From Corbicula japonica (taxonomy: Eukaryota > Mollusca > Bivalvia > Venerida > Cyrenidae), in contig JAZAYU010000079.1 in NCBI GenBank assembly GCA_038501625.1, positions 744,001 to 808,000 of the forward strand: 64,000 bases of DNA, read 5' to 3'. Of this stretch, positions 24,501 to 35,700 are shown in pieces. The translations under genes were made by a program, and so were the position numbers. The notes under the pieces are model-generated. The model worked only from the letters and a program-made list of their open reading frames with translations, was not told where the DNA came from and did no database searches. Positions within the stretch are counted from its first letter, which is position 1. Each line of letters begins with the position of its first letter.

Positions 24501-27455
24501 GTGCCGCATACTTCTGTTGTCAGGGTAATGTTCTGTTTTTAAGAAGAAATTATTTATCCGAGAAAATTAAATATGCTCATAATTTTAAGAAACATGCTGA
24601 AGATCCATCATGTTTTAGACAGTCATTTAGGGAGGGAGATTCTGTCCTGTCCTGTGGACACCGGTGTAGTTTGTCTCTTTTAATGTGCACAAAGTGATAA
24701 AAGCTCTTACTGGAGACAAGCTGTCGGTGTGTGTCAGAGCAATGCAAGAGGAAAGTGACAAGTTATAAATTTCCAGTTATGAATATATGTATTTTAGTGA
24801 GCTCATATGTATGACGTAAACTGAACCTTAGCTCTTATGATTAACAGCCATGTGGCGGTTGTGACGCTCGTGGCTGGAACTGGTGTTGGCGATGTGGTGG
24901 CCGAGGACGGACGAGGTGTCATCAGTGTGGGGGAGACGGCAAGCGCAGGGAATATGACCGTAATCAGAGAAGACACGTTAATGTTCGATGCCACTTCTGT
25001 GGTGGCAATGGCAAACGCAGGTCGGCTTCTTGTTATTATAGTTGTGATATTCATGATACAGCAAAATGTAAAATATGTATTAATATATATGTCTATTGTG
25101 ATCAAGTTTTGATACCTGTAAATTTATTATTTAATTTTAGTATAAATTGGAAGAGGCCAAACACTGGTCTAGGGATAGATCTTCGGACCAGATCCGGAGA
25201 CCATGGGTTCGAATCCCACCAGGAATGAGATTCGTCTGATTTTTCTCCACTCCACTTTAGCCATTTCAGCATTTCAGATGCTTGAGATTTCAGTTTTGTT
25301 TCACGACTGGTCGCCATTTCAGCCAATCAGATGCTTGAGATTTCAGACTGGTCTCCAAGTTTTATGATCGTGGGCCTCGACTACGACAAGCTTCCAGAGC
25401 TCACAAGTTATAGAATAAGGTTTTATTTTCAAAGGTCGATTAACTTAACTAATAGGTTATTTTTGTTTGAATGGAACAGGTGTCACACTTGCGGTGGTGA
25501 CGGACGCGTCACGTGTCGGACATGTGATGGATATGCCCAGCTCCGATGTTTCATCATGCTAACAGTTTCCTTGTACGTAGTCATCATAGATAAGTGATAA
25601 CACACCTGAATATGGCACGCTTTTATAAAATGCAATACGTGCCCATTTTTACCTAGCCATCGAAAAACAAAAACTTTGAAATCAATTGTTTTATTTTTAT
25701 AATTTGCTGCTTTTGTCATTCGAAAACCGTGATAGTTAAATTTTCACCACGTGTTAAGTAAATTTTCACCACGTGATAGTTAAGTTTTCATCGCGAGATA
25801 TTTAAATTTTATAACGGGAAAGTTAAGTTTAACCCGCGTGATAGTCAATATTTTCACTGCGTGATATTAATCGGGATATTTAAGTTTTCATCGCGTGATA
25901 GTTTCGTTTTCACCGTTTGATAGTTAAGTTTTCAAATCGTTATATTTCTCACCGCGTGATATTTAAGTTTTCAACGCGTAATAGTTAAGTATTTAACTGA
26001 AATGTAAACTCTTAACAACTTCATTTTCACGCGTTTTCTCCTTTCTTTTGTTTCATGGCGTAGATTAGTGTTACATTCTAAAAATATATACTGTTTATTT
26101 TTAACATTGGAGAAGATAAAGTCGAAGTGGAATGAGCTTTCTCTGCTTGAAAAGCGGTTGATAGGTCATGGGTTCGATCACTTAGTTTTCTCTTGAAACC
26201 TTTAAATTAACAAAAGGTACTACTGCTAGTTTTCTCTTTGCAATGTTTGTATTAACAATTTTGCCTGACAAATCTTGATTTGTTGTTATGTATTCCCTAA
26301 TTCAGATAAAATTCTAAACTTTAAGCACGAATCATAAAGAGGATTATATTCTGGAGACGACAGATATGCCCGATGAGCTCGTGCGACAAGTTGGCGGTAC
26401 GGTTGTGTTTGAGGATTGCAGACCAGTTGTAAGTTAATTTAAGGTGACTTGCTAAGACTTTCTAAGACGGAATGAATATCATTCTTACTCATAAGCTTAT
26501 TGAAAATGTGTTGAAAACATTTTATATTTAGAGATAAACATTTTTAATAACCATGTAAATTCGTTATAAGTGAAATCGAAAATGTAGTTTTATTCGAGAT
26601 GGGTGTAAACATTAAAATGATGTTTTCAGATTGCTTCGGGAAAATTATTTTTCCCAACATCCAAACTGGTCGTAAATACGAGTTGACCGAACGTAGATTT
26701 AAAACAAACTCCACGTATTTACTCTGTTCAGTTTGATAATTGTGAAGTATTATTGATTGCAGGTGACTCCAATCATATCGTATCCGGTGAAGGAGATTAA
26801 CGACCACTCACAGAAGCTGGTCGGCTCACACCGAGGCCGCTGGCCCTCGGAGAGAATCCTCAATCAGGTCAGTCAATAATAACTTAGCTAAACACTTATC
26901 AGCTTATATATTAATGGGCTGTATTGTTTAAAATTTTGAAATAATCAAACGTGGGTCGTTTCTTATTCAGTTTCGGTTTACCCATATGTCTTAGGTGACT
27001 GGATTCAGGGACTGCTAGTAAAAAAGAGTCGGTGAAGACAAAGTATCAAAGTATGACTGGTGTCGCAGAATGCATCTCTGATTGTTTTTTGCAGATATAC
27101 AGTTATTTAAAAAATATAATTGAAATAAATCTAAGTCTATGGGAAATCATTTAGTAGTCTCTGACCTAAACGGAATCCTGTCCTGTTGCACGGAGACATT
27201 AGGGTGAGCTTATCACAATAACAGCAGTAAGTGCTTAAAGATATGCCTATTTTACATATTCATTCGGTTAAGATAGTTTGGAGACATTGTTGGGTGTTGT
27301 GTTTACAGAGGCAGACACTACGAGGAGTACCAGTCACAGAAGTCAAGTATAAATGGGAAGAGACACAGACCCGCTTCTGGGTGTATGGTAACGAAAGGAA
27401 GGTCTACGCCCCTGACTACCCGCACCAGTGCTGCTGCGGGTGCGAGATATTATAA
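21501..27455 (+). CDS. SSUH2-like protein, gene B
   Basis: Eleven coding exons: 21501-21519, 22591-22605, 23025-23171, 23488-23551, 23723-23852, 24339-24524, 24848-25020, 25480-25572, 26326-26428, 26763-26867, 27309-27455 (stop TAA). They sum to 1182 nt, 393 residues, with all phases consistent. The start MTAVYPG is chosen because its exon ends in phase 1 before a GTATGT donor and feeds the 15-nt second exon. Domains in order: Pro-rich N-terminus (about 1-85), LDEEDCRAAMLQFVSEHCCY (about 86-105), VDGPENGPPPPPWEICCPP (about 145-165), six CxxC motifs in a DnaJ-type cysteine-rich region (about 190-265: CGGCDA, CWRCGG, CHQCGG, CHFCGG, CHTCGG, CRTCDG), MPDELVRQVGGTVVF (about 300) and the end KVYAPDYPHQCCCGCEIL. 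This matches SSUH2-family proteins, whose molecular function is not established. Gene A has the same exon phases and near-identical exon sizes, so the pair arose by tandem duplication. Confidence 0.95.
22591..22605 (+). other. Conserved 15-nt micro-exon of gene B
   Basis: GTCCAGCACCGAGCA is bounded by TAAATTTAG and GTAAGT. Gene A has the equivalent GTCAAGTGCCGAAAA at 6751-6765, also between a good acceptor and GTAAGT. Both are phase 1 in and phase 1 out and encode five residues (GPAPS-type), so the micro-exon predates the duplication. Confidence 0.85.
22700..22798. mobile_element. Complete palindromic MITE P1
   Basis: GGAAACCAGTCTCAAATCTC through GATTTGAGACTGGTTTCC is an almost perfect ~45-bp inverted repeat with a short centre. 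It lies in the intron between exons 2 and 3 of SSUH2-like gene B. Confidence 0.9.
25160..25245 (+). repeat. tRNA-like SINE fragment
   Basis: Contains TGGTCTAGGGATAGATCTTC and, about 45 bases on, GGGTTCGAATCCCACCAGG, a good B-box-like and T-arm-like stretch followed by a 3' CCA-like end. The upstream acceptor-stem partner is not visible, so I read it as a tRNA-derived repeat, not a tRNA gene. It joins directly to a P1 MITE copy. Confidence 0.5.
25259..25375. mobile_element. Damaged palindromic MITE P1 copy
   Basis: Right arm GGTCGCCATTTCAGCCAATC..GATGCTTGAGATTTCAGACTGG is intact; the left side is a rearranged second copy in the same orientation. It lies in the intron before exon 25480-25572 of gene B. 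Confidence 0.7.
25735..25995. repeat. Degenerate ~25-bp minisatellite rich in CACGTG and CGCGTGATA
   Basis: About ten copies of a unit near AAGTTTTCACCGCGTGATAGTT start about 160 bases after exon 25480-25572 of gene B. Early copies carry the palindrome CACGTG; later ones CGCGTG or CGCGAG. Copies have diverged strongly, so the array is old. Confidence 0.8.
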
Positions 27456-27703
27456 AATTGTTCCGCACCAGAAGGGAAAACGAAACCTCGCTGAACTCGT
27501 TTGTTGATACTAATAGCTTCTTTTCTATATGTAATTTAATTGTAAGAGTGATTTTCTGACATTTGTTCTATAAATAATAACTAAATTAATTATTTACGTA
27601 ACATTTAACTAATGGATGTTTACTATTAGCATTTTCTATGCAGTAAACGTCATTTTCTTCTTCTGACCGCTGGATCCGGTATTTGTTTTGTTCTGTCCAT
27701 AAG

Positions 27704-27709
27704 AATAAA
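27704..27709 (+). terminator. Candidate polyadenylation signal, gene B
   Basis: AATAAA lies about 250 bases after the stop codon at 27453-27455. Confidence 0.5.
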
Positions 27710-27824
27710 GTAACTATTTACGATTATGTGACCTGACCTTTCTTGACACATCTCTAGTCTTTTAAATTGCTGAGTTTATTAAAGGACTTATCAGCAATAT
27801 ATATACTGGGTTTAATTTCTGTGA

Positions 27825-28440
27825 ATCCTTCGGTTCCAGACAATTCAGAGGCCGGAAGTTCCGGGCATGAGCTCGGGCAGATGCTTGCCACGAACACTCG
27901 AAGTTTGAGAGATATCAGAGAACTGAGCAAAGGATAAGCTGTATGACAATATGTGAACAGCTTTATTCGCTCGGTATGGCCCATTGAAAACACACCGTTC
28001 CAAGCACCATTATTTTGCAATGTCTCGGACCAACGAATGCTAGAGCTTGCGATCCATCAGGAGAATACAACCCATCAAGCTTTCATTCGGCTCGTTGCAA
28101 TTCTGTGACTGTTATGTAATGGTTTAAACTACCAGCATTTATCTGTAATACGTATATGAAGCATATTGAACGACCTAGGGATTCTTGGCTTCAAGCAAAT
28201 TCAAAGGCCGGAAATTCCGGGCATTATCCCGGGCGGACCTTTGCAAGGAACCATCCAAGTTTGAGAGATATCAAAGCATTGAGAAAAAATACTCTTAAAC
28301 CGGGACTTGAAGCGTATTGACCGACCCGTTTTTTTTGTGTTCCAGCTAATCGTGAGCCAAGAAATCCCGAGCATGAGCTCGGACAGTCCCTTGCCACGAA
28401 ACCTCCAAGTTTGAGTTATTCTAGCATTTTGGATAATGTT
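27825..28440 (+). repeat. Three diverged copies of a ~95-bp repeat
   Basis: Blocks at about 27833-27925, 28185-28285 and 28340-28435 share, in order, GCCGGAARTTCCGGGCAT, GCTCGGGCAG-like, TTGCCACGAA-like and AAGTTTGAGAGATATC. Spacing is uneven, so they look like repeated insertion or duplication of one element. Confidence 0.7.
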
Positions 28441-29791
28441 TTATACTAAGGCAATTTATCTTCATGTGGTGTTAGTCAAAATAACGTTTTTTTTTCGCTC
28501 AGTTGGGTGCCGTGGCGGAGGTAACTATTTGGCCATCAAAACAATGTCGTCCATCTCTGGACTGTCGATAGTGACCCTATCACATCGTAAGCCATAACTG
28601 ACGTAAGCCATAATTGACTATCCGGAGGTAAGTCGTAGACGGTGTGTCAGATGACCGCTTTAATGTTACTGAAACCACTTTTTATACCCACTGGAAACTA
28701 TGACAGAGCAAAGTCATTTTCCATATATGGTATTCTCCGATCAGTATTAGACACTGTTCAGCTAAGGACAACATTAACAATTAGAGCAATAAAGTGTCTT
28801 TTTTGAAGGACAGTAATTAAACTAACAACAAGAAGTAAACAACTAACCATTTAACAAATGACTAATTGTACATTAGCATGTGTTTTAGAACAGTGTCATC
28901 AATTATACTCACACGTGACTATGATAAAGTGCAGTGATCCAATGCCGATATAGCGCATCGCAGTTCTTAATTAGCATAAATGGGCATTATTATTTGCAAA
29001 GAAATTAATCATTTAGTCGACAGCTCATGCGTGCATAAATATATGATCATATGTACAACTTGAAATATTTTGTGGATTAACAAAGTTTATTTGTATGTTT
29101 GTTATAATGTATAACGGACGTATCAAGTATTCTAAATAACATTTTTTATATAAAAATTGTATACAAACTTAAATTTTCAGTTAAACTTTCAATAATTATG
29201 AACTGTGTAAGATAAAAATAAAACTTAGCGTCGATTCAGATTTTTACAATTATCAAGTTTCGTGTTTTACATTCATGATTCACAGTTTTTTTTAAAGTGG
29301 TGCAGGTGGTACTGTATTGTTTTCCATTTTGTGTATAATATGTCTGACTGACCTTATTCAAATAAAGAAGTTATTTTCGGGCTAATTCACGGTCATGATT
29401 ACCAAACAGGGAAACATGAACATAATTATTATTACTAGCAGTGATCGGTGAATAAAAAGCACTACATTATCAACAAAGCTTACATCTAAAGATATCCATT
29501 TCCGAATATGAATACTTTTATCTATAACGATACCATTATCGTTTTTACTTGAATATTGTAATAACGTTGTTTCGATAATTTTACATCGTGAAATGTGTGA
29601 ATTACAAACTGTAAAAGCACACATGGTATGTAATTAGTACGTTCTCTATGGTGCCAGAATCTGCTTTGCAGTGCCAACACAAGCATGTATCTTCATCACA
29701 GAAAAGACGAAATTTCATTAACCCTAATCCAGGCTTGTCCATGGCGTAGCAACTCCTCGTAAATCTATGTTCCAAACTTTTAAATTAGTTT

Positions 29792-32700
29792 TCAATGTTT
29801 TCGACCATTTTCATTAGGTAATTCTGGTAAACCTCGCAGCTTTTCAGGTTGATTAGATTCGAAATACAGTGAATTGTCGAATCCGACGGCGGCATCTGGT
29901 AATGATTCTCTCCCGGACGCTGATCGTGAACTATCAAATCTCGCCTTCTTTATCTCAGTTGCCCTGAAGAGGAGAAACATTAAATATTAGCTGTCAAATA
30001 CCAACTATAGCTATTGCATATTTGTGTAAAGGTATTAGAGTAAAAAAGCCATTAACTCATCAAATCCAATAAAACATAAGTGACGAACAATGTTTAACAC
30101 ATTCCAAATAAGTACAATTATATTGTTCTTTCGAACTGCTTACCAAGGGAACCCAAATGCAAATTCGCCAAACACGACAAGAAAGTATTGAAAGATCATT
30201 TTATGGGCAGAAATGGAAATGCAATAACACCCACACTTTATTGTGCTGGATGGATTCCTACTAAGTTTTTTTCTTTAAATCGGGTATCTATATGGGCGGG
30301 CGGGGTGAGGGTGAAGGGTGCGGGTGTTGATGACGAGTGGATGAATTCTTACCTTCTGCGTTTAGTGACGTACATGATCACGACAATTATAGCAAGAACG
30401 ATGAGCAGTGCCAAAATGACAACAAACACCACATACCAGTGTCGCTTTACCCAGGGATCCTGCAAGTACAAGTCATCAAAATTACAACAAACACCACATA
30501 CCAGTGTCGCTTTACCCAGGGATCCTGCAAGTACAAGTCATCAAAATTACAACAAACACCACATACAAGTGTCGCTTTACCCAGGGATCCTGCAAGTACA
30601 AGTCATCAAAATTACAACAAACACCACATACAAGTGTCGCTTTACCCAGGGATCCTGCAAGTACAAGTCATCAAAATTACAACAAACACCACACACAAGT
30701 GTCGCTTTACCCAGGGATCCTGCAAGTACAAGTCATCAAAATTACAACAAACACCACATACCAGTGTCGCTTTACCCAGGGATCCTGCAAGTACAAGTCA
30801 TCAAAATTACAACAAACACCACACACAAGTGTCGCTTTACCCAGGGATCCTGCAAGTACAAGTCATCAAAATTACAACAAACACCACATACAAGTGTCGC
30901 TTTACCCAGGGATCCTGCAAGTACAAGTCATCAAAATTACAACAAACACCACATACAAGTGTCGCTTTACCCAGGGATCCTGCAAGTACAAGTCATCAAA
31001 ATTACAACAAACACCACATACAAGTGTCGCTTTACCCAGGGATCCTGCAAGTACAAAATTACAACAAACACCACATACCAGTGTCGCTTTACACAGGGAT
31101 CCTGCAAGTACAAATCATCATATGTATTTTATTTAGGCCATTATCAGTGCTTTGTAGTGCATTTTGTCTGGGTTTTTTTTCATTAAAGTGCTCGACCTAT
31201 TCTTGAAAAATCAACTTAGCATAGGAATTGCTTTAGGCAAGAGATTCTTCACCTCACAATGGGACTGGAAACGGAATATTTCCATATTTATGATAGCTGC
31301 TATTCCGGTTTCTGTCGTTTGATAGCGAGGTCAAAAGCTGCAACAAATTACATTAACATATCAGCAACTGTGCTTTTTAAAAGTCTTGAAGTCATGTCCA
31401 TTTATTGTTAATAGCTTTCAATAGCTGTTTAACATGCGAATGCACATACGCGTGTTTGCTAAATTACTGTCATAATTATTTTATACGTTAACTTTTTCTC
31501 TATTACCAATGCATCATTGAACTTACGGGTTTTAATTTTTGTTCTCGTATCAATTCCTGCTTTTCTGAGAACGGTAAAATAAAGCTGGTTTTCACTTCTT
31601 CTTCTGGAAGTACGAGAATCTTGTCGAGGGAGTGTTTGACCTGAGGGTCTTGGGACTCCACGAAGATCTCCACACGGGTCTGCTTACTGCAAAACAACAT
31701 TGTGCAAAATCATATCAGCTCGGATCACAGAGTTCTGGGCTGCACTAAATTAATGTTAATTTTTGCTGAGCGTATGTTTAAAGATTACCTTTAAAATCGA
31801 CAAATAATTCAAGTTGTGAAAAATGTTTTTAAGTACGCCAAAGAAAAAACAAATTTAAAACAACTACAACAAAATCAAAATAAAAAAAACGCAACAGCAC
31901 CATCATTAAGATCATCTTGTCTTCTGATATTATTACTGACATCATTTACTTTGAAATTCCACTCGCACTTCTTTTTTTGCATTTGAAAGATGCATCTTTT
32001 AGTGAACTAAACATGCTAGCGTTTTTATATTGCAACACTTCTTAAAGTTCGAAGTATATTTATTAACACAGGGCGTTTTATTTTCCATTTGTTTTAATTA
32101 TTTCACTTACTAGTTTGAAAACGCTATATAATCATAACATCATAAAATAATTGTAAGTTCTTACTCATTAGGGAATGTGACGGACGTTTCTATGGCAACA
32201 TCAGATATCTGTAGGAGATCTTTCAGGAGATACCTAATGCCCAGGGTGAGGTCGTCCCACTGATCCTCGGGCAGGTTTCCGCTCAAAAATACCACCTTTG
32301 TATCTAAAAATAAGAACAATATCTAATGAGATGCTTCATACAAATTCATTTCAATGTCGTCATAAAGACAGGCATATTACATTTCATAGTAATTATGTTA
32401 AATATACAACTTCTTTCAATAATTATAAGAAAATGATAAAGAATTTCTACAAATATTGTGACAGCTAAAATGTCAAGAGTGTCTTTAAATACAACCTTTA
32501 TGTGACGTTTTACATGACTGGGCACAAGCCCAACTTAAAGGTTCAAATGAGAAACATATTAATAAAACACAGAAAACACCCTGGGACAACCTTATATAGT
32601 TGTAAGAACTTACCGTTAAACATTGTGACTCGTTTCTCCGTACAGTTCCTGCCTTCCCACATTCCAACGCATGCGCATAAATAATTCTTCTTGTTCGGCG

Positions 32701-35700
32701 TCAATTTACAGATCCCGTCATTCTGACAAGGAGCGGATGTACACGGTGTCACGCGCTCGTCACACAGTATCCCGGTCCAGTTGGGCTCACATATACAAAC
32801 AAAGCCACCCATTGTATTATTACAAGTGCTGTGGTTACTGCACGTGGTATCCTTGCAGAACAACTTCAGATCTTGACAATTTGGACCTTCACAGAAATGA
32901 AAAACAAACTTACATTTACATAATGGAGGTAACACTTATTTTTGTATTTTAGTCAAAAAAACTCTATACTTGAATGTTACTTATTCCATTAAGGAACACC
33001 AACTGCACGAGTCTTGTGCAAATGATTGGTATTTACATTAAATATATACATATGGACAAGAAGTGATTCATCATCTAAAATTGAACAAATCTCACATAAA
33101 CTCATTAAAAAGGTAACTGGTTGTTATTATCTTCTGGTTTTAAAGTTAAGGAGCTAGAGATGGCACCCTTAATCTCGTAAATTTAGTCATAAACTTTTGC
33201 TCGAGATGGTTTCTAAACGAAACATATGAGAAATGTCTATAAAAGAAAGCCATAGACTGCTCAAATCTTCCATGCCAATTTGAAAAAAAAACCTTTATAT
33301 TCTGCAGTTGAAACAGCCAACGCCTACACATTGTTTTAATCAAACAATGCATTTAAAATTCCTGTTGCTTTCACAACATATCACACATTCGAGGTTTTAA
33401 TTTTCTTGTTTGGTCTAGTAGGCCTATATTTGTCTTGTGTGACAAATAACGACCATGAATAAGAAACTTGTTTACTTAAAACTACTTCAGCTGTTGTGCA
33501 CTCTTACGACAAATCCTATTTCTTAAACAACTCGGTATATGAAATGAATATTTAATCTTCGTCAGCTTGAAAAAATATGATGGATTGTTAATCGTCGTAA
33601 ATATTTCGAAAACCATATAAAAATCACCATATTTTTAAAGTTTTCAAGCTGAGTTTTGCGGTTTTTTATACAAGTATTTTCGTTTGCTCTAGTAATATAA
33701 AGTTTTTTTTACTAAGTTCGCGTCCTAGAAAGTTTCTTCTATGTAATATTATTTACTTCAAAAGTTCAAAAATATTAACGCAATAAACATTAACTTTCGC
33801 GTCTATATGTCATACTGCTGTTTCCTCCATGTGTTTTCGGCAATTGTTGTCTCAGCTAACTTTTGACCACATTCCAACGCATATCAAGCTTAATGACAGT
33901 AAATAAACCAAATCTGCTTTATCGCACTATATTTTCATTTTTCATACAGCACCTACTAAAAATCCTTATCAAAGCCCTTTATCTTAAAAAAAATATTTTT
34001 GTTTACCTGTATAAGCATCTAAGCAGTTACACTCGTACGAGCCGTTAGTATTGATACAGTTGCCGTTAGGGTAACACGGGTTGTTGGTACTATTGTGACA
34101 TTCATCTATGTCTAAATGGCAACCCTCGCCAGTCCAACCTGCAAGAAAGTTTCATAAACAACATAATCAGTATCCAAAGAAAAATGAAATATTCATATCA
34201 GGAATTGCCATAACCAGAAAAAACAGCCTCCCCACGCAGCCAAGAAGTAGAAAGGAAAAGAGAGCATGAGCTTATAAGCCGCTTAAGACAAAACCTACAC
34301 TGCAATCATCTAGATACATTTCGGAAAAACATTGGCAAACCGGATTTTATTAGCACACAAAAATGAATAGTTGAACTATTTCGGGGAACATTTGAAACCA
34401 TGTTAAATGCGTTTGAACGTGATATGTATCCCTTTACTTGCCGATCGAGCGAGTTAATAGTTTGCATGAACTTGCCTTTTTAAACAGGTGTCAGAAGGGA
34501 TAACAACACAAAACATATAATAACATTTACTTATATTTTTATACAATTAACGAAGTCTGTGATCTAGTGAGCAGCGAACCATGACCTTGCCTCCCTTGTG
34601 ATTGGACCACCGAATACACGCTAATTTTACTTTCTTTTCTTTTAGGCATCTTTGTAACAATATTACTTTGTACCTTCTAGACAGACAGGAACTCCCAAAT
34701 CGTCACAGAAAAAGTGGCCGGTTTCGTCATCTGCGGGTACACAGTATGCTTTACAGTCCGGACCATGATAATTCTCGAGGCACATTTTCTGGCCGTTCTC
34801 TGCGCATGTGTAATGACCTTCTTCTGGCGTATCCTTGGCTTCACAAAACGTCATACAGTCCTCTCCGTAGAAATTGGTGTCGCAGTACACACGAGCTTGC
34901 GCCGTGATACTAAAAGAAAGAATAAATACATTAAGGAAAGCTGACGGAATAAGATTTAAAAAAAATCAAGACAACTTTATCACATACCTTCCGGTGTGGG
35001 AGTGTAATAACACCCGTTATATATTTTCGATATATAACTAGTTATATATCGTAGCCGAATCACTACTCATCCGCGTTATCAGCGATCAAAACAAAATTTA
35101 CTTTTGCCATCTGACCACTTCAAGCAAGCAAGCAGCTTCTATAAGGAACTTAAGCATCCCTTTAAATGATAATATCCACGGGAAATATAACTTTCTGACA
35201 TCTTGGTAACTCCGTAGCAATACGCCAAAAGTCTATGATGAAATTCACAGACACTTGTTTAGGGGTCCTTTGCTGGCCCTATATGCCTATAGAGCTATAT
35301 AGGCCTATATATAGGCTTACAGGTCTCTAGATCCAAAAGTGGGCAATTTCAGGAAATAAACGGATGATCTACAGCATGAGATACAACTACAATCACTTAG
35401 AACACTAGTATAGTTACTAGTGTCATAGGAAAGATTATTAAAGGATCTATCAACGGGAATCAACATTTGTGCGGTAAGTTACAATTTTGTCTTCGAAATT
35501 AATGTGCAACTGGGATGATGTATTTTTCCGAGATCTGTTTAGTTGGTTATCTTTCCATGGTTATGTTATGTATGAACTGTTATTTTTTGAAAACTGGGAT
35601 ATTTTGTGTTCTAAGTGATTGTAGTTGTATCTCAAAGGACCCCTAAACAAGTGTCTGTGATGAAATTCAACAACAGCAACAAAGCCATTTTCATTTCGTT

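Larger units (their letters stand above)
27456..29791. other. Intergenic region between SSUH2-like gene B and the Notch-ligand gene
   Basis: Two convergent genes end here: gene B from the left and the Notch-ligand gene, on the minus strand, from the right. Apart from poly(A) signals and a threefold repeat, nothing coding is supported. Around 29086-29091 the plus strand has TTTATT (AATAAA on the minus strand), a distant candidate 3' end for the Notch-ligand gene. Confidence 0.5.

Noticed and set aside
25160..25245. Functional tRNA gene
   Set aside because: A good B box and T arm are present, but no matching acceptor stem, D arm or anticodon arm could be drawn. Similar fragments at 58027, 59473 and 60330 also fail.
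30188..31206. Three long overlapping plus-strand open frames (up to 332 codons) with TTYKCRFTQGSCKYKS-type repeats
   Set aside because: They are the antisense reading of the 65-bp splice-acceptor minisatellite. All three frames are open because the unit happens to lack stops; they lack a gene context.
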